A stretch of DNA of 64,000 bases from Dichotomicrobium thermohalophilum (GTDB lineage Bacteria; Pseudomonadota; Alphaproteobacteria; Rhizobiales; Rhodomicrobiaceae): contig NZ_QXDF01000001.1 in the NCBI RefSeq assembly GCF_003550175.1, positions 1,202,501 to 1,266,500 of the forward strand, in the 5' to 3' direction. A program made the position numbers and the translations under genes. Under the pieces are notes generated by a model that saw nothing but the letters and a program-made list of their open reading frames with translations, did no database searches and was not told the DNA's origin. The first letter of the stretch is position 1; each line of letters begins with the position of its first letter. Shown piece by piece: positions 37,359-45,594 of this stretch.

Positions 37359-37531
37359 TCCCTGATCCTCACAACAATATCAGACGTGATGTAAGCGCGC
37401 CGGCCGATCTTCACGTAAGCGCCGACCTTGCGCGCCATCGACGAGAGCCAGCGCCGCGACGGCGGCTCGTCCGTGAACAGCGCGCGGGCTTCGTCAAGGG
37501 TGAGTAGTTCGACGTAATCCATGACCGGCAT
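37199..37531 (-). CDS. Excisionase-like small DNA-binding protein
   Basis: About 110 residues from the ATG at 37531 (a GTG at 37534 is also possible). The first 65 residues resemble an AlpA/excisionase winged helix: VELLTLDEARALFTDEPPSR, then VKIGRRAYITSDIVVRIREW. The remainder is a low-complexity Ser/Ala tail produced by reading through the start of the integrase in another frame. The order excisionase-integrase supports the role. Its ATG shares one base with the stop of the preceding gene. Confidence 0.6.
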   Translation of the reverse strand: MPVMDYVELLTLDEARALFTDEPPSRRWLSSMARKVGAYVKIGRRAYITSDIVVRIREWQNAHGAAAANKASGTSVSPSRSAKTASSSASAKNTGRAAIERLTQKKLPTK

Positions 37532-38067
37532 CACCGCACCATGTCCATGAGGTCGATGTAGGGGATGTCGTCGGCGTCGGCTTGTGCGGCGCGCTCGATG
37601 TCCCGCGCCAGGTCGGGGAACCGGGCCGCTAGTGTCGCGAGTGGATGTTCGACGCGCTCGATGTGCAAGCGGCCGGCTTGCGGCTCGTAATGTTCCTCGA
37701 TGATGCGGATGTCTTCGGCGACGACCGTGTCCGGGCCGTCGATGGTCAGCATGTAGCGGACAGTGAGGTCGTCGATAAAGATGCCCGCGAAATCGAGGTG
37801 ATACGTGAACTCCCGTTCCGCCGTCAGGTTCACAAGGCCAAGATCCGCCAAATTCGGGAGATTAACATCGCCCTCGGCGGCCTTGGCGGCCGCGAGGGCG
37901 ATGAAACCAAGCCCACGAGGAACCGTTGGTGCATCGCCAAAGTGACGACGGCGAACGGCATCCAAGTCCGGCAGGTTCCTCGCGGTATCTCGATCTACGT
38001 ATTGTAATAGGGCACACCTCAGCCGTTTCGGCCTAAGGCGAGCGCGCTCGGGTACAAGTTTTTGCAA
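37531..38067 (-). CDS. Unrecognised island protein upstream of the excisionase gene
   Basis: A 178-residue frame, starting at a TTG (38067), holds an acidic protein with AALAAAKAAEGDVNLPNLAD-like composition. It has a beta-rich middle (FTYHLDFAGIFIDDLTVRYM) and ends DIPYIDLMDMVR. No family recognised. Its stop touches the excisionase start, so it is likely the first gene of a three-gene unit with xis and int. The real start is uncertain; no ATG lies near the beginning. Confidence 0.5.
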   Translation of the reverse strand: MQKLVPERARLRPKRLRCALLQYVDRDTARNLPDLDAVRRRHFGDAPTVPRGLGFIALAAAKAAEGDVNLPNLADLGLVNLTAEREFTYHLDFAGIFIDDLTVRYMLTIDGPDTVVAEDIRIIEEHYEPQAGRLHIERVEHPLATLAARFPDLARDIERAAQADADDIPYIDLMDMVR

Positions 38068-38372
38068 TTCTTGAAGCAGGCTTGTTTCAGATACAGGCTT
38101 TTAGACATCGCCTGACTGACGCGGAAGGCTGGAGGAATTCTCGCCCTCTGCGCGTAAAAGCTGGCTTGCCTTGGCCGTCCGCTCGCGCAACCCTGAGCAC
38201 TGGTTTAAGTGGCCGGGACAAGCACTATCATGATGGTAAGGCATCACCCATTAAGATAAAATTGAATCTGTTCGAACGGGAGAGTTCCGATCCTGGTCTC
38301 CGCGCCGACGCTGCAATTGGCCCCTCAAATCCGAAAAGACTACGCGGTCCTGGAGCCTATATCGCTCGCCGC
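38068..38372. other. Short gene-free stretch
   Basis: About 300 bases between two minus-strand island genes. Plus-strand frames here have no motif. Nothing further recognised. Confidence 0.35.
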
Positions 38373-38606
38373 CTATGCCGCGTCGAGGCGTGCCAGCTCG
38401 GCCTCGAACTCGAAGCAAAGCTGCGCGGCTTCCTTCTCCGGCAGTCAATTGGCCATCTGCGGGAAGATCTTCGCGTTGAGCTGCGCGCGCTTGCGGTCCC
38501 AGGGCAGGCGCTCGGCAGCGCGCATTTCGGCGAGCATGGCATGAAGCCGGACACGCACCTTGTCCGGCTTGGGCGGGTAAACGATGGCCTCCGGCGTACC
38601 GAACAT
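38373..38606 (-). pseudogene. Small island protein gene with an in-frame TGA
   Basis: From the ATG at 38606 the frame reads MFGTPEAIVYPPKPDKVRVR, continues to AKIFPQMAN, meets TGA at 38445-38447, and then continues in frame as LPEKEAAQLCFEFEAELARL to TAG at 38373. The uniform helical, charged composition on both sides suggests one former 77-residue protein in which TGG (Trp) became TGA. Function unknown. It sits downstream of the primase-helicase. Confidence 0.5.
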
Positions 38607-38681
38607 GTGTCGTTATTCAAAATTGCTCTGATTGGGCCTTGTCCCGTTAGTCTTCTTTTTTTCGCCAAATGTCCCTCATGC

Positions 38682-38785
38682 GTTACGGATGTTACGTTAC
38701 GGTTACGTTACGCTACGGAGAGGCCCGGGCGCACAGGTTACGTTACGTTACGCCCCCCCTTGAAAGGGGCGTAACCGTACGTAAC
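38682..38785. repeat. GTTACG short-repeat array beside the primase gene
   Basis: GTTACG occurs eight times in direct orientation (starts 38682, 38691, 38696, 38702, 38707, 38737, 38742, 38747), followed by two inverted copies CGTAAC (38770, 38780). All fall within 104 bases. The last direct and first inverted copies lie on the arms of a GC hairpin with a CCCCCC/GGGG stem. The array lies 25 bases past the 3' end of the primase-helicase. An iteron-type origin is the natural reading; not proven. Confidence 0.7.
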
Positions 38786-38809
38786 GCCCCTCGAACGGTC
38801 CGGCGTATC

Positions 38810-40579
38810 TCACCCCTGCACAACCCAGCCAGTGTCCCCCTCAATCACCCAACCCTTGTCTTCTAGTGCCTTTCGCAACTCAGCAAGATGGGCTCTGCGG
38901 TTCACGCCCAAACCTGCTCCGCGGGCACGATCGTTCCACGCCCTGGTTGTAAGGCCGTCCGGACCTGCCTCGCGCAGGATGTCGAGCATGGTCTGCTGGT
39001 TTTTGGTCAGCTTTGGCCCATCTTTGGCTGAAGCGTCCTTGAGCGGGACATCGGCTGGGACGACGACACACGAGGTGATCGTCTCGCCGTCTTCATCGAT
39101 ACCAACATCGACCTCTTCCAGCTCGCAGGCGATTTGCTCCCCGGCCTCGAAATCCTTGACGTATTCCACCGTCGCGGTGATCCGGCCGTCTGCGGCACGC
39201 TTTACTGCGAGCTGGGCATCCGCCGCGCCTGTCAGGCTGGTGTGCCCGCGCGGTCGGGTGCCCTCGACACCGCAGTGATGCACGACAATCACCGCACAAT
39301 CGAACGCCTCGCGGATCGCGTCACACGCGGCAATGTACGCCGACATGTCTTCGTCCTTGTTTTCGCTGCCGCGAAGACTGCGATTGAGGGTATCAAGGCA
39401 GACCGCAACGGGCGGCGTATCGCCGATTTGTGCCCCGATCGCATCGATCAAAGCATTGTGATCGCCGATCAGATCGAGTGTCGCCGGCATCAGATAAAAT
39501 GGCGGGTTCGCATCATCCAGGCGGTGATGCCGCCGGAATGCCTCGACACGCGCGCGCACCCCCCTTTGGCCCTCGAAAGCGCAATAGACGACCGCCCCTT
39601 GTGCGACACGCCGGCCGTGGTACTCCCACCCCAGCGCGACGTGCAGCAGCGCGTCCAGGATTAAAAAGCTTTTACCGCATTTCGGCTCTCCCCAAGCTAC
39701 GCTCAGCCCTTCCAGCGGGAAGAGGCCCCGTATCAGGTCGCGCCGGCGGGTCTCTGGTGCGAGTTCGCGGAATGGTATCAGCGGGATCGTATGGGGCGCT
39801 TCATCGGTCTCTGGAGGCGGCGACCATTCTGAAGTGCTGGCCGCGAGCCGCTCCAGCTCATCGACAGTGCCGCCCGCATCCAGCCAGTCCGACACGTCGC
39901 CCTTCTCGCGCAGGCTCGGCAGATTAAGGACGCGCACGCTCTTGGCCCAGCCTTGAAGGGACGCGGCGACCTGATGTGCATGCTTCCGGCCGGGATCGTC
40001 ATTGTCCGGCAGGATCACGACATGCGTGCCGTGAAGGTGGGCTGAGTACTCCGCCCGCCACTTGCCCGCGCCGCCGGGATTGCAGGTCGCGGTCAGGCCA
40101 AACCCGGCGAGCCGGTCGGCATCTTTTTCGCCCTCTGTCACGAAAATCGTTCGGCCGGCCGTGATGGCCTCCCGCACCTCGGGCAGCCGATAAATGAGCA
40201 GTGGAGCGCCCTTCGCGTTCCAGATCCAGCCGCCCTTGCCATCGGGCTGACGCTGCCGGAAGTTTTTGCCCGATCGGCGCACGACCTGGAACCCCAGTGT
40301 GCCGCTGGCATCACGGTAGTCATAGATCGCGCCGCTTTCTTGAGGCCAGAGGCCCCGCTCTCGCAGCGCGCCGATGACCGCCTCCTGACCACATCCGGCG
40401 TGACAGTGCACCACCACACGGCGCATGTCTCCAGGCGATATCGACAGGCTGGGTTTCTTGTCGTCATGGGCAGGACAGCAGGCAGTGCCGTAGCCGCTAT
40501 CGTCGTGCCACGTGCCACCCAGCGATTGGGTCAGCGTCTTCGCGTTCGGTACCGAGCCGGCCGCATGGTAATTTTTCAT
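38810..40579 (-). CDS. Primase-helicase of a satellite element (zinc finger, Toprim, RecA-like ATPase)
   Basis: The 589-residue protein has three recognisable parts. Residues 25-65 form a CHC2-type zinc finger (CCPAHDDKKPSLSIS, CHAGC). Residues 140-230 are a Toprim domain (IFVTEGEKDADRL, VVILPDNDDPGRKHA). Residues 285-470 are a RepA/AAA_25 ATPase (Walker A GEPKCGKSFLILDALLH, CLDTLNRSL, VVHHCGVEGTRPRG). The C-terminus is a winged-helix-like segment. Such proteins prime and unwind DNA for element replication. The gene ends next to the GTTACG array; a dead alpA lies upstream. Confidence 0.85.
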   Translation of the reverse strand: MKNYHAAGSVPNAKTLTQSLGGTWHDDSGYGTACCPAHDDKKPSLSISPGDMRRVVVHCHAGCGQEAVIGALRERGLWPQESGAIYDYRDASGTLGFQVVRRSGKNFRQRQPDGKGGWIWNAKGAPLLIYRLPEVREAITAGRTIFVTEGEKDADRLAGFGLTATCNPGGAGKWRAEYSAHLHGTHVVILPDNDDPGRKHAHQVAASLQGWAKSVRVLNLPSLREKGDVSDWLDAGGTVDELERLAASTSEWSPPPETDEAPHTIPLIPFRELAPETRRRDLIRGLFPLEGLSVAWGEPKCGKSFLILDALLHVALGWEYHGRRVAQGAVVYCAFEGQRGVRARVEAFRRHHRLDDANPPFYLMPATLDLIGDHNALIDAIGAQIGDTPPVAVCLDTLNRSLRGSENKDEDMSAYIAACDAIREAFDCAVIVVHHCGVEGTRPRGHTSLTGAADAQLAVKRAADGRITATVEYVKDFEAGEQIACELEEVDVGIDEDGETITSCVVVPADVPLKDASAKDGPKLTKNQQTMLDILREAGPDGLTTRAWNDRARGAGLGVNRRAHLAELRKALEDKGWVIEGDTGWVVQG

Positions 40580-40639
40580 TGGTTGCGGAGACTGGTGGAT
40601 ACGCAGTGCCGTTCACAGGCACCAACACCAAAAAATGAC

Positions 40640-40840
40640 CGGCGAGCCGCTGAGCGGCTTCACCGTCGCACTCGGTCATGCAGGCGTCGAGCTAGGACTC
40701 GAGCCAGATGGGCCGATTGCTGAGCTTGACGCGCGGCGGGGATCGCGCGTTGTTTTCAAGCCGCTTCAGGTCCCAGCGTGGGGAGGTAATCTCGCGCGAC
40801 GTTAACGCAGCTGCGGAAAAAAGTGGCTGTCCAGCGTTCA
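40640..40840 (-). pseudogene. Degenerate alpA-like regulator
   Basis: The minus frame reads REITSPRWDLKRLENNARSP and then VKLSNRPIWLES before a TAG at 40692-40694, then LDACMTECDG. It aligns by eye with the intact AlpA-like gene at 42,363 (ITYSRYHKKRLEDAGKFPKR, RFGNRVFWLKSEIDAW). The flanking DNA is also similar in both copies. The stop and lack of an in-frame start make it nonfunctional. Confidence 0.6.
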
Positions 40841-41043
40841 TTCATGATTGATATCTGTTGAACATTGGCGCTCAAACAACGCGCCCACCACCAAACGCCG
40901 CTGCGCGGCGACCATGCGAGCTGATACCAGTAGATAATGTAGAGATCGCGTAAAATCTTCACTAACAAACTGTTGAACTTCTCGGAGCTTGGCAAGCCTG
41001 AGCGAACATGATTCTGTCGTTGCATCGGCAATGGAGGGGCGCG

Positions 41044-41965
41044 ATGCGGGGATCGGACAAGACGAGTGGATCGCTGTTCAGCTATATAGACCTTGAGGAT
41101 CGGGTGCCGGCGGGACATCCGCTGCGGGTGATCCGCGAGATCGTGAACGACGCGCTGGCCGATCTCGACGCTGACTTCGCGCGGCTTTATGAAGGCAGGG
41201 GCCGCGCGTCGATTGCGCCGGAGCGGCTTTTGCGCGCCTCTTTGCTTCAGGCGTTTTATTCGATCCGTTCCGAGCGCCAGCTAATGGAGCAGATCGACTA
41301 CAATTTGTTGTTCCGCTGGTTTGTCGGTCTGGGCATCGACGATCCGGTTTGGGACCATTCCACCTTCTCGAAGAACCGCGACCGGCTGCTCGAAGCCGAT
41401 GTGGCGGCCAGGTTCCTTGAAGCCGTGCTGCGCCACAAGAAGGTGCGCCGGTTCCTGAGCGACGATCACTTTTCGTCGCGTTCGCGCCGGCCTGCGGCTC
41501 CCGTCGATGGCACACTTGTCGAGGCGTGGGCGTCGATGAAGTCGGTCCGCGCGAAGGACGGCTCGGACGAACCCCCGGACCGGGGCGCTGGCGCGCAAGC
41601 GGACTTCCACGGCAAGGCCCGCAGGAACGACACACATGAGAGCACCACCGATCCCGACGCCCGGCTCTACCGCAAGGGCCCGGGCCAGCCGACCAGGCTG
41701 TGCTTCATGGGGCATGCGCTGATCGAAAACCGGCACGGCCTGGTCGTGGCGGCCGCGGTGAGCAAGGCGGGCGGCGCCGCCGAACGGAACGCGGCGCTGG
41801 CGATGATCGAGACGCGCGCCGACAGGGCGAGACGGATCACCCTGGGCGCCGACAAGGGGTATGACGCCAAGGATTTTGTCAACGAACTCAGGGCGATGGC
41901 GGTGACGCCGCATGTGGCGCGCAAGGCCCGGCATTCGGCGATCGACAAGCGCACGGCGCGCCACG
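41044..41965 (+). pseudogene. IS5-family transposase, C-terminus lost
   Basis: From the ATG at 41044 (GGAGG upstream) about 305 residues match an IS5-family DDE transposase: SLFSYIDLEDRVPAGHPLRV, LRASLLQAFYSIRSERQLME, VDGTLVEAWASMKS and LGADKGYDAKDFVNELR. After SAIDKRTARHA, near 41960, the frame runs into unrelated sequence on the opposite strand of a primase relic. The third catalytic Glu region (usually about 50 residues more) is missing, so it is inactive. The right inverted repeat is also gone. Confidence 0.78.
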
Positions 41966-42272
41966 CATCCAGGTCTGGACCATCGGTCGGCGGGTCAACG
42001 TCGATGCCGTAGCCGCGCACTGCTGAGATGTCGGACTTTTTGGCCTTGCCGTGCTTTGGCAGGCTGTCAACGCGGTTCAGTGTGAAGTATAGGTTGCATT
42101 TGCGGCGCACGTTTTGAGCGTGGACAAACTTGATCATACGGTCGCCGGCTTCGGCGGCGAACAGCCGCCCCGTAAGCTTACTGGGACCGTCGGCAAGAGC
42201 GATCGCCACAAGGTGGTAAGGTTCCTCCTGCCCAAGCAGGGCGCGCAGAAATTCGATAGATTGTGTCGTCAT
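41962..42272 (-). pseudogene. N-terminal fragment of a primase-polymerase-like protein
   Basis: From the ATG at 42272 about 103 residues are readable: MTTQSIEFLRALLGQEEPY, then IKFVHAQNVRRKCNLYFTLN and AVRGYGIDVDPPTDG. The hydrophobic-D-V-D pattern is the metal-binding motif of archaeo-eukaryotic-type primase-polymerases found on mobile elements. The protein is cut by the truncated IS5-family transposase at about 41,962. The gene lies just downstream of the intact alpA, as expected for a satellite replication operon. Confidence 0.6.
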
Positions 42273-42362
42273 GTGAAGAATAATTCTGGTGGAAAGGGTG
42301 CCCGGCTCACGACCGAGCGGTGCCCTCACTGGACACCAACACCAAAAACGACCGGCGAGCCG

Positions 42363-42578
42363 CTAAGCTGCGCCGTCGTCACGCTCTGCAATGCGATCAG
42401 CAATCCAGGCGTCAATTTCCGACTTGAGCCAGAAGACGCGGTTCCCGAAGCGTATGCGCTTGGGAAACTTCCCGGCATCTTCGAGACGCTTTTTGTGATA
42501 GCGCGAGTAGGTTATGCCGCGCGCTTTAAGGGCGCGCTCATCCAGCAGCTTCTCTTCAGCTGCGGTTTCATCCTTCAT
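42363..42578 (-). CDS. AlpA-family regulator of a satellite element
   Basis: The 71-residue protein is a MerR/AlpA-type small winged-helix: LLDERALKARGITYSRYHKK, then RFGNRVFWLKSEIDAWIADR. AlpA proteins of P4-like elements activate integrase or excision genes or serve as excisionases. It lies between the integrase (140 bp upstream) and a truncated primase-polymerase, all on the minus strand, the usual P4-like order. The best ribosome-binding site is weak, so the start is uncertain by a few codons. Confidence 0.75.
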   Translation of the reverse strand: MKDETAAEEKLLDERALKARGITYSRYHKKRLEDAGKFPKRIRFGNRVFWLKSEIDAWIADRIAERDDGAA

Positions 42579-42584
42579 GGGAGG

Positions 42585-42714
42585 TATTTAAAAGTTGAAC
42601 ATTAGCGCACGATACAAGGCGCCAACCACCAAAAGGCCGCTCTGCGGCGCGCGATACGAGATCGCAAAGCTCAATACACAGCATTTGCGTAAAAGCATCC
42701 CTAATGCAGCACAA
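42585..42714 (-). promoter_or_regulatory. Conserved leader upstream of alpA (second copy at about 40,845-40,985)
   Basis: The region holds GTTGAACATTAGCGC, a CCAACCACCAAA box and a GC-rich inverted segment. The stretch before the dead alpA shows the same order with GTTGAACATTGGCGC and CCCACCACCAAA. Conservation outside coding sequence in two copies points to a regulatory function, such as a promoter/operator or an RNA leader. Confidence 0.45.
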
Positions 42715-43854
42715 TTAGGTTTGGCCGGAAACGTGGGCTGCCCAGGCGTCCAACATCTCGCGCTTTTTCTCTAACAGGTCGGCACGCGCATAGATGGATG
42801 TGACGGTCGCGCGCTGGTGATTGAGCACGAGAGCGATTTCCTTCTCGCTGTAGCCCACACTTTCAAGCCAGGTGGCAGCGGATCGGCGGATATCATGGAA
42901 AGTCCAGCCGTCCACACCGCTTGCAGCTTGCAGCCGCTTCTTGAGCTTGCTGCTCGGATGGATCGGCCCTTTGCCCGTCGTCGAAAACACATACTCGCAG
43001 CAGCGGGGCAGGTCTGCGATCTGCGCAATGGCAGGCGCCGGCAACGGGACCGAGTGAACCTTCCCGTTTTTGCTGCGCTCGGCGGGCAGAACCCAGAGCG
43101 CCTTTTCCAAGTCGATCTCAGCCCAACGCAGCGCGGCGGTCTCATTAAGTCGCTGAGCCGTGAGCATGTGGAATCGGAACCAGCGCCCTGTCCAGAATGA
43201 GAACGCATTGCCCGCGTCCCACACGGCCTTGAGGTCGTCGCCGCTGAGCACATGCTCGCGGGCGCGTTCGCGGCTTGGCGCGGACACCATAAGCAGGGGC
43301 GACATATCGATGTGGCCACGCTCCACTGCGAAGCGGAACAGCTTTGACAGCGCGGCCTTCACGCGGTTCGCCATGATCGGCGCGCCGCGGTCCTTGATGG
43401 TATCCAGGAGATCGATGACATGTGCGCGCCGAATGTCTTCAATGGGCCAGTGTCCCCAGCGCGGCAATGCCTCTCGACGGAGGATCCGTTCGGTCTCCTT
43501 TGCATGCCGGGGGCCACAGTTCGGGCGAACATGACGCTCCAGGAATTGCTCCAGCACCGCTTCGAATGTCTGGCGCGCTGCAATCGCGGCGCTCGGATCT
43601 TGCCCGTCACGCATTTCAGCGAGGAAGGTCCGGGCTTTGTCGCGGGCCTGCTTGACGCTCAGCTCGGGGTAGCGGCCAAGCGTGATGCGCTTGTTCCGGC
43701 CGTTCACGCGCCGCATCACGACGAATGATTTCACCCCGCGTGGCGTCACGCGCAGACCGAATGCCGGCAGGGTTTTATCCCACACCTCAACACGCTTGGC
43801 GGGGTCCGGACGGAGCCGCTCAACGCCCTTCTCGGTCAGCGCAGATGACGTCAT
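42715..43854 (-). CDS. Tyrosine integrase of the tRNA-Lys island
   Basis: The ATG at 43854 has GGGAGG 7 bases upstream and gives 379 residues; an open extension to 43938 lacks a site. The N-terminus is the arm-binding DUF4102-type domain (LPAFGLRVTPRGVKSFVVMR, GRYPELSVKQAR). The SAM-like core-binding domain follows, then the catalytic part with LTAQRLNETAALRWAEID, FHDIRRSAATWLESVGYS and VTSIYARADLL, the last with the Tyr nucleophile. This P4-like class targets tRNA genes. It lies 182 bp from attR and beside three GGGGAAGC repeats, so it is the likely mobiliser of the whole island. Confidence 0.92.
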   Translation of the reverse strand: MTSSALTEKGVERLRPDPAKRVEVWDKTLPAFGLRVTPRGVKSFVVMRRVNGRNKRITLGRYPELSVKQARDKARTFLAEMRDGQDPSAAIAARQTFEAVLEQFLERHVRPNCGPRHAKETERILRREALPRWGHWPIEDIRRAHVIDLLDTIKDRGAPIMANRVKAALSKLFRFAVERGHIDMSPLLMVSAPSRERAREHVLSGDDLKAVWDAGNAFSFWTGRWFRFHMLTAQRLNETAALRWAEIDLEKALWVLPAERSKNGKVHSVPLPAPAIAQIADLPRCCEYVFSTTGKGPIHPSSKLKKRLQAASGVDGWTFHDIRRSAATWLESVGYSEKEIALVLNHQRATVTSIYARADLLEKKREMLDAWAAHVSGQT

Positions 43855-43880
43855 CAGTTGGCCTCCCTTGGGGTTGCACC

Positions 43881-43918
43881 GGGGAAGCATTTTTGTATCG
43901 GGGAAGCGCTGGGGAAGC
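43881..43918 (+). repeat. Three arm-type sites near attR
   Basis: GGGGAAGC at 43881-43888, 43900-43907 and 43911-43918, in the same orientation as the two copies near attL. They lie between the integrase start and the right attachment repeat. Confidence 0.6.
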
Positions 43919-44036
43919 AATATTGGAGGTGTAAGCACGTGCGGTGCTTTGCAGCTTTGAGCCAGAAAACTTTGTAAAAACAGGTTTCTAGAAGGTTAAA
44001 GCGAGCAACGGTGTGTTGTGGAGCGAGGCCTATTCG

Positions 44037-44096
44037 GCTGACTCTTAATCAGCGGGTCCTAGGTTCGAGTCCTAGTGCGCCCACCAACGAAATCAA
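44037..44096 (+). repeat. attR: right 60-bp attachment repeat (partial tRNA-Lys)
   Basis: Exact copy of 10954-11013. It includes the anticodon arm, T-arm, acceptor 3' strand and CCA, but the 5' half of the tRNA is absent, so no tRNA is made from it. Core sequence resumes at 44,097. Confidence 0.92.
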
Positions 44097-44130
44097 CGAC
44101 TTGGCTTTCAAATCCATACAGCCGGACGCG

Positions 44131-45183
44131 TTAGCGCGCTGGCATCAGACCCGAAATCAACTGTCGCAGGCCCAGCGCCGCGCCGGCCATGATCGCGGCC
44201 AGGGTCAGGGGCGCGCCGTAGGCAAGGAGGGAAAACGCCGAAATGCCCTGGCCGATCGTGCAGCCGCCCGCCACGCCCGCGCCGACGCCCATTAGCGCCG
44301 CGCCTGCGATCTGCCGGCGCAGTTCGCGGGGGTCCTCGCAGGCCTCCCAGCGAAAATGCCCTTTTGCGACCGAGCCTATCACCGCCCCCGCAATCACGCC
44401 GGCAACCGCGCCGACACCGAAGCTCAAGGGTGTGCCGGATGCGGTCATCAGATAGATCAGGCTGTCACCAAGGGGTTCAGCAAAGGTATGGCTGACCACC
44501 GGCACCGCGCCAAAGCTCTCATAGGCGACGTGGCTTGTGCCAGCCCAGCCGATCACCACGGCGACGCCCACAGCGCCTCCCCAGAGGATCGCCCGGGGCT
44601 GCGAAACCAGCACGGAGGAGGCCAGCGAGAGCGCGATGACTGCAAGCCCGATGGTGATGCCGACAGTTGCGGGCGGAATGCCCAGCACACCTGTGAGCGC
44701 GTGAGCATAGCCGCCCGGCACCGTGGTGTGCACGTCGGGGAACATCCATAGCCGCAGTTCGGCAAGCGGGCCCGAGAGGGTAATCAATGTAGACACGCCC
44801 ATGACGACAGCGATGACGAAGGCGCGCAGGTCGCCGCCGCCCAGCCGGGCCAGGGCTCCGTAGGCGCAGGTGCCGGCCAGCGCCATCCCGTATCCGAACA
44901 CCAACCCTCCCATGATGCTCGCGAGCGGGTTCCAGCCCGACCGGAGATAGGCGGCTTCTGTTGGCACGAGCGCGCCCGAGCCCATTAGGACGAAGCTGCC
45001 CGTGATAGCCACACCAATGGCCAGCGCCCACATGCGCAGGCGCGTTTCATCGCCTTTGTAAAGGAAGTCCTCGATAGCGCCCAGCGTGCAGAAACCGCCA
45101 AAGCGCGCCGCAAGGCCAAGCAGGAGACCGCCGATCAGACCGATTGATGCGACCTGGATCGTGGCGGGTACATTATCAAGCAT
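44131..45183 (-). CDS. soxT: YeeE/YedE-family sulfur-compound transporter (SoxT-like)
   Basis: The 350-residue protein has about 9-10 membrane helices and the cysteine motifs of the thiosulfate-transporter family: GGFCTLGA near residue 32, AGTCAYGALARLGGG near 103 and AGGCTIGQG near 320. Members pass thiosulfate or related anions through a row of cysteines in the inner membrane. It is the last gene of the leftward unit soxS-glcG-soxR-soxT and abuts the island's right attachment repeat, with only 34 bp between. The symbol follows from context with soxR. Confidence 0.82.
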   Translation of the reverse strand: MLDNVPATIQVASIGLIGGLLLGLAARFGGFCTLGAIEDFLYKGDETRLRMWALAIGVAITGSFVLMGSGALVPTEAAYLRSGWNPLASIMGGLVFGYGMALAGTCAYGALARLGGGDLRAFVIAVVMGVSTLITLSGPLAELRLWMFPDVHTTVPGGYAHALTGVLGIPPATVGITIGLAVIALSLASSVLVSQPRAILWGGAVGVAVVIGWAGTSHVAYESFGAVPVVSHTFAEPLGDSLIYLMTASGTPLSFGVGAVAGVIAGAVIGSVAKGHFRWEACEDPRELRRQIAGAALMGVGAGVAGGCTIGQGISAFSLLAYGAPLTLAAIMAGAALGLRQLISGLMPAR

Positions 45184-45222
45184 TGCCCGTCCTTTTGGGA
45201 CGTCGATCCGGCGGCGCGCCCT

Positions 45223-45582
45223 TTAGCGAGCGTCTTGGCCGTCGGCAGCTTCCTCCCTGCAGAACATGTCATACACAACTTCCAGTATTTGCCGCGGACG
45301 GTCGTCCGTCAACCGATAGTAAATGGTCTTGCCGTCCCGCCGGGCTGTCACCAGCCCTTCGTAACGCAACCGGGCGAGCTGCTGGGAAACGGCGGCCTGT
45401 CGCGCCGATAGCAGGTCCTCAAGCTCCTTGACCGACTTCTCGCCGGGCACGAGGTAGCAGAGGATCATGAGCCGGCCCTCGTGGCTGATGGCCTTCAGGA
45501 AATTGGAGGCACGCTGCGCATTTTGCATCATGCGCTCGATATCCTCCTCGCTCATGTCCTCCGTGATGACGGGTAACGGCAT
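45223..45582 (-). CDS. soxR: ArsR-family sulfane-sulfur-sensing repressor
   Basis: The 119-residue winged-helix protein has an ArsR-type recognition region (LSARQAAVSQQLARLRYEG) and a beta-wing (VTARRDGKTIYYRL). Cys42 (MILCYL) and Cys108 (YDMFCRE) match the pair that forms a polysulfide bridge in SqrR, BigR and SoxR. Such repressors leave DNA when persulfide is present. Two exact ATTC-N8-GAAT sites, at 47,890 and 50,879, are its probable operators before soxA and soxY. It lies 12 bp downstream of the glcG-like gene and upstream of soxT. Confidence 0.9.
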   Translation of the reverse strand: MPLPVITEDMSEEDIERMMQNAQRASNFLKAISHEGRLMILCYLVPGEKSVKELEDLLSARQAAVSQQLARLRYEGLVTARRDGKTIYYRLTDDRPRQILEVVYDMFCREEAADGQDAR

Positions 45583-45594
45583 ACGGGTCGGCCC

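Noticed and set aside
36351-37394. 347-residue plus-strand frame over the inner integrase
   Set aside because: Antisense to a recognisable tyrosine recombinase.
38682-38785. CRISPR array
   Set aside because: The repeated unit is only 6 bases and overlaps itself, with no spacers and no cas genes nearby.
44037-44096. Second tRNA-Lys gene
   Set aside because: Only the 3' part is present; the acceptor 5' strand and D-arm are missing, so it is the right attachment site.
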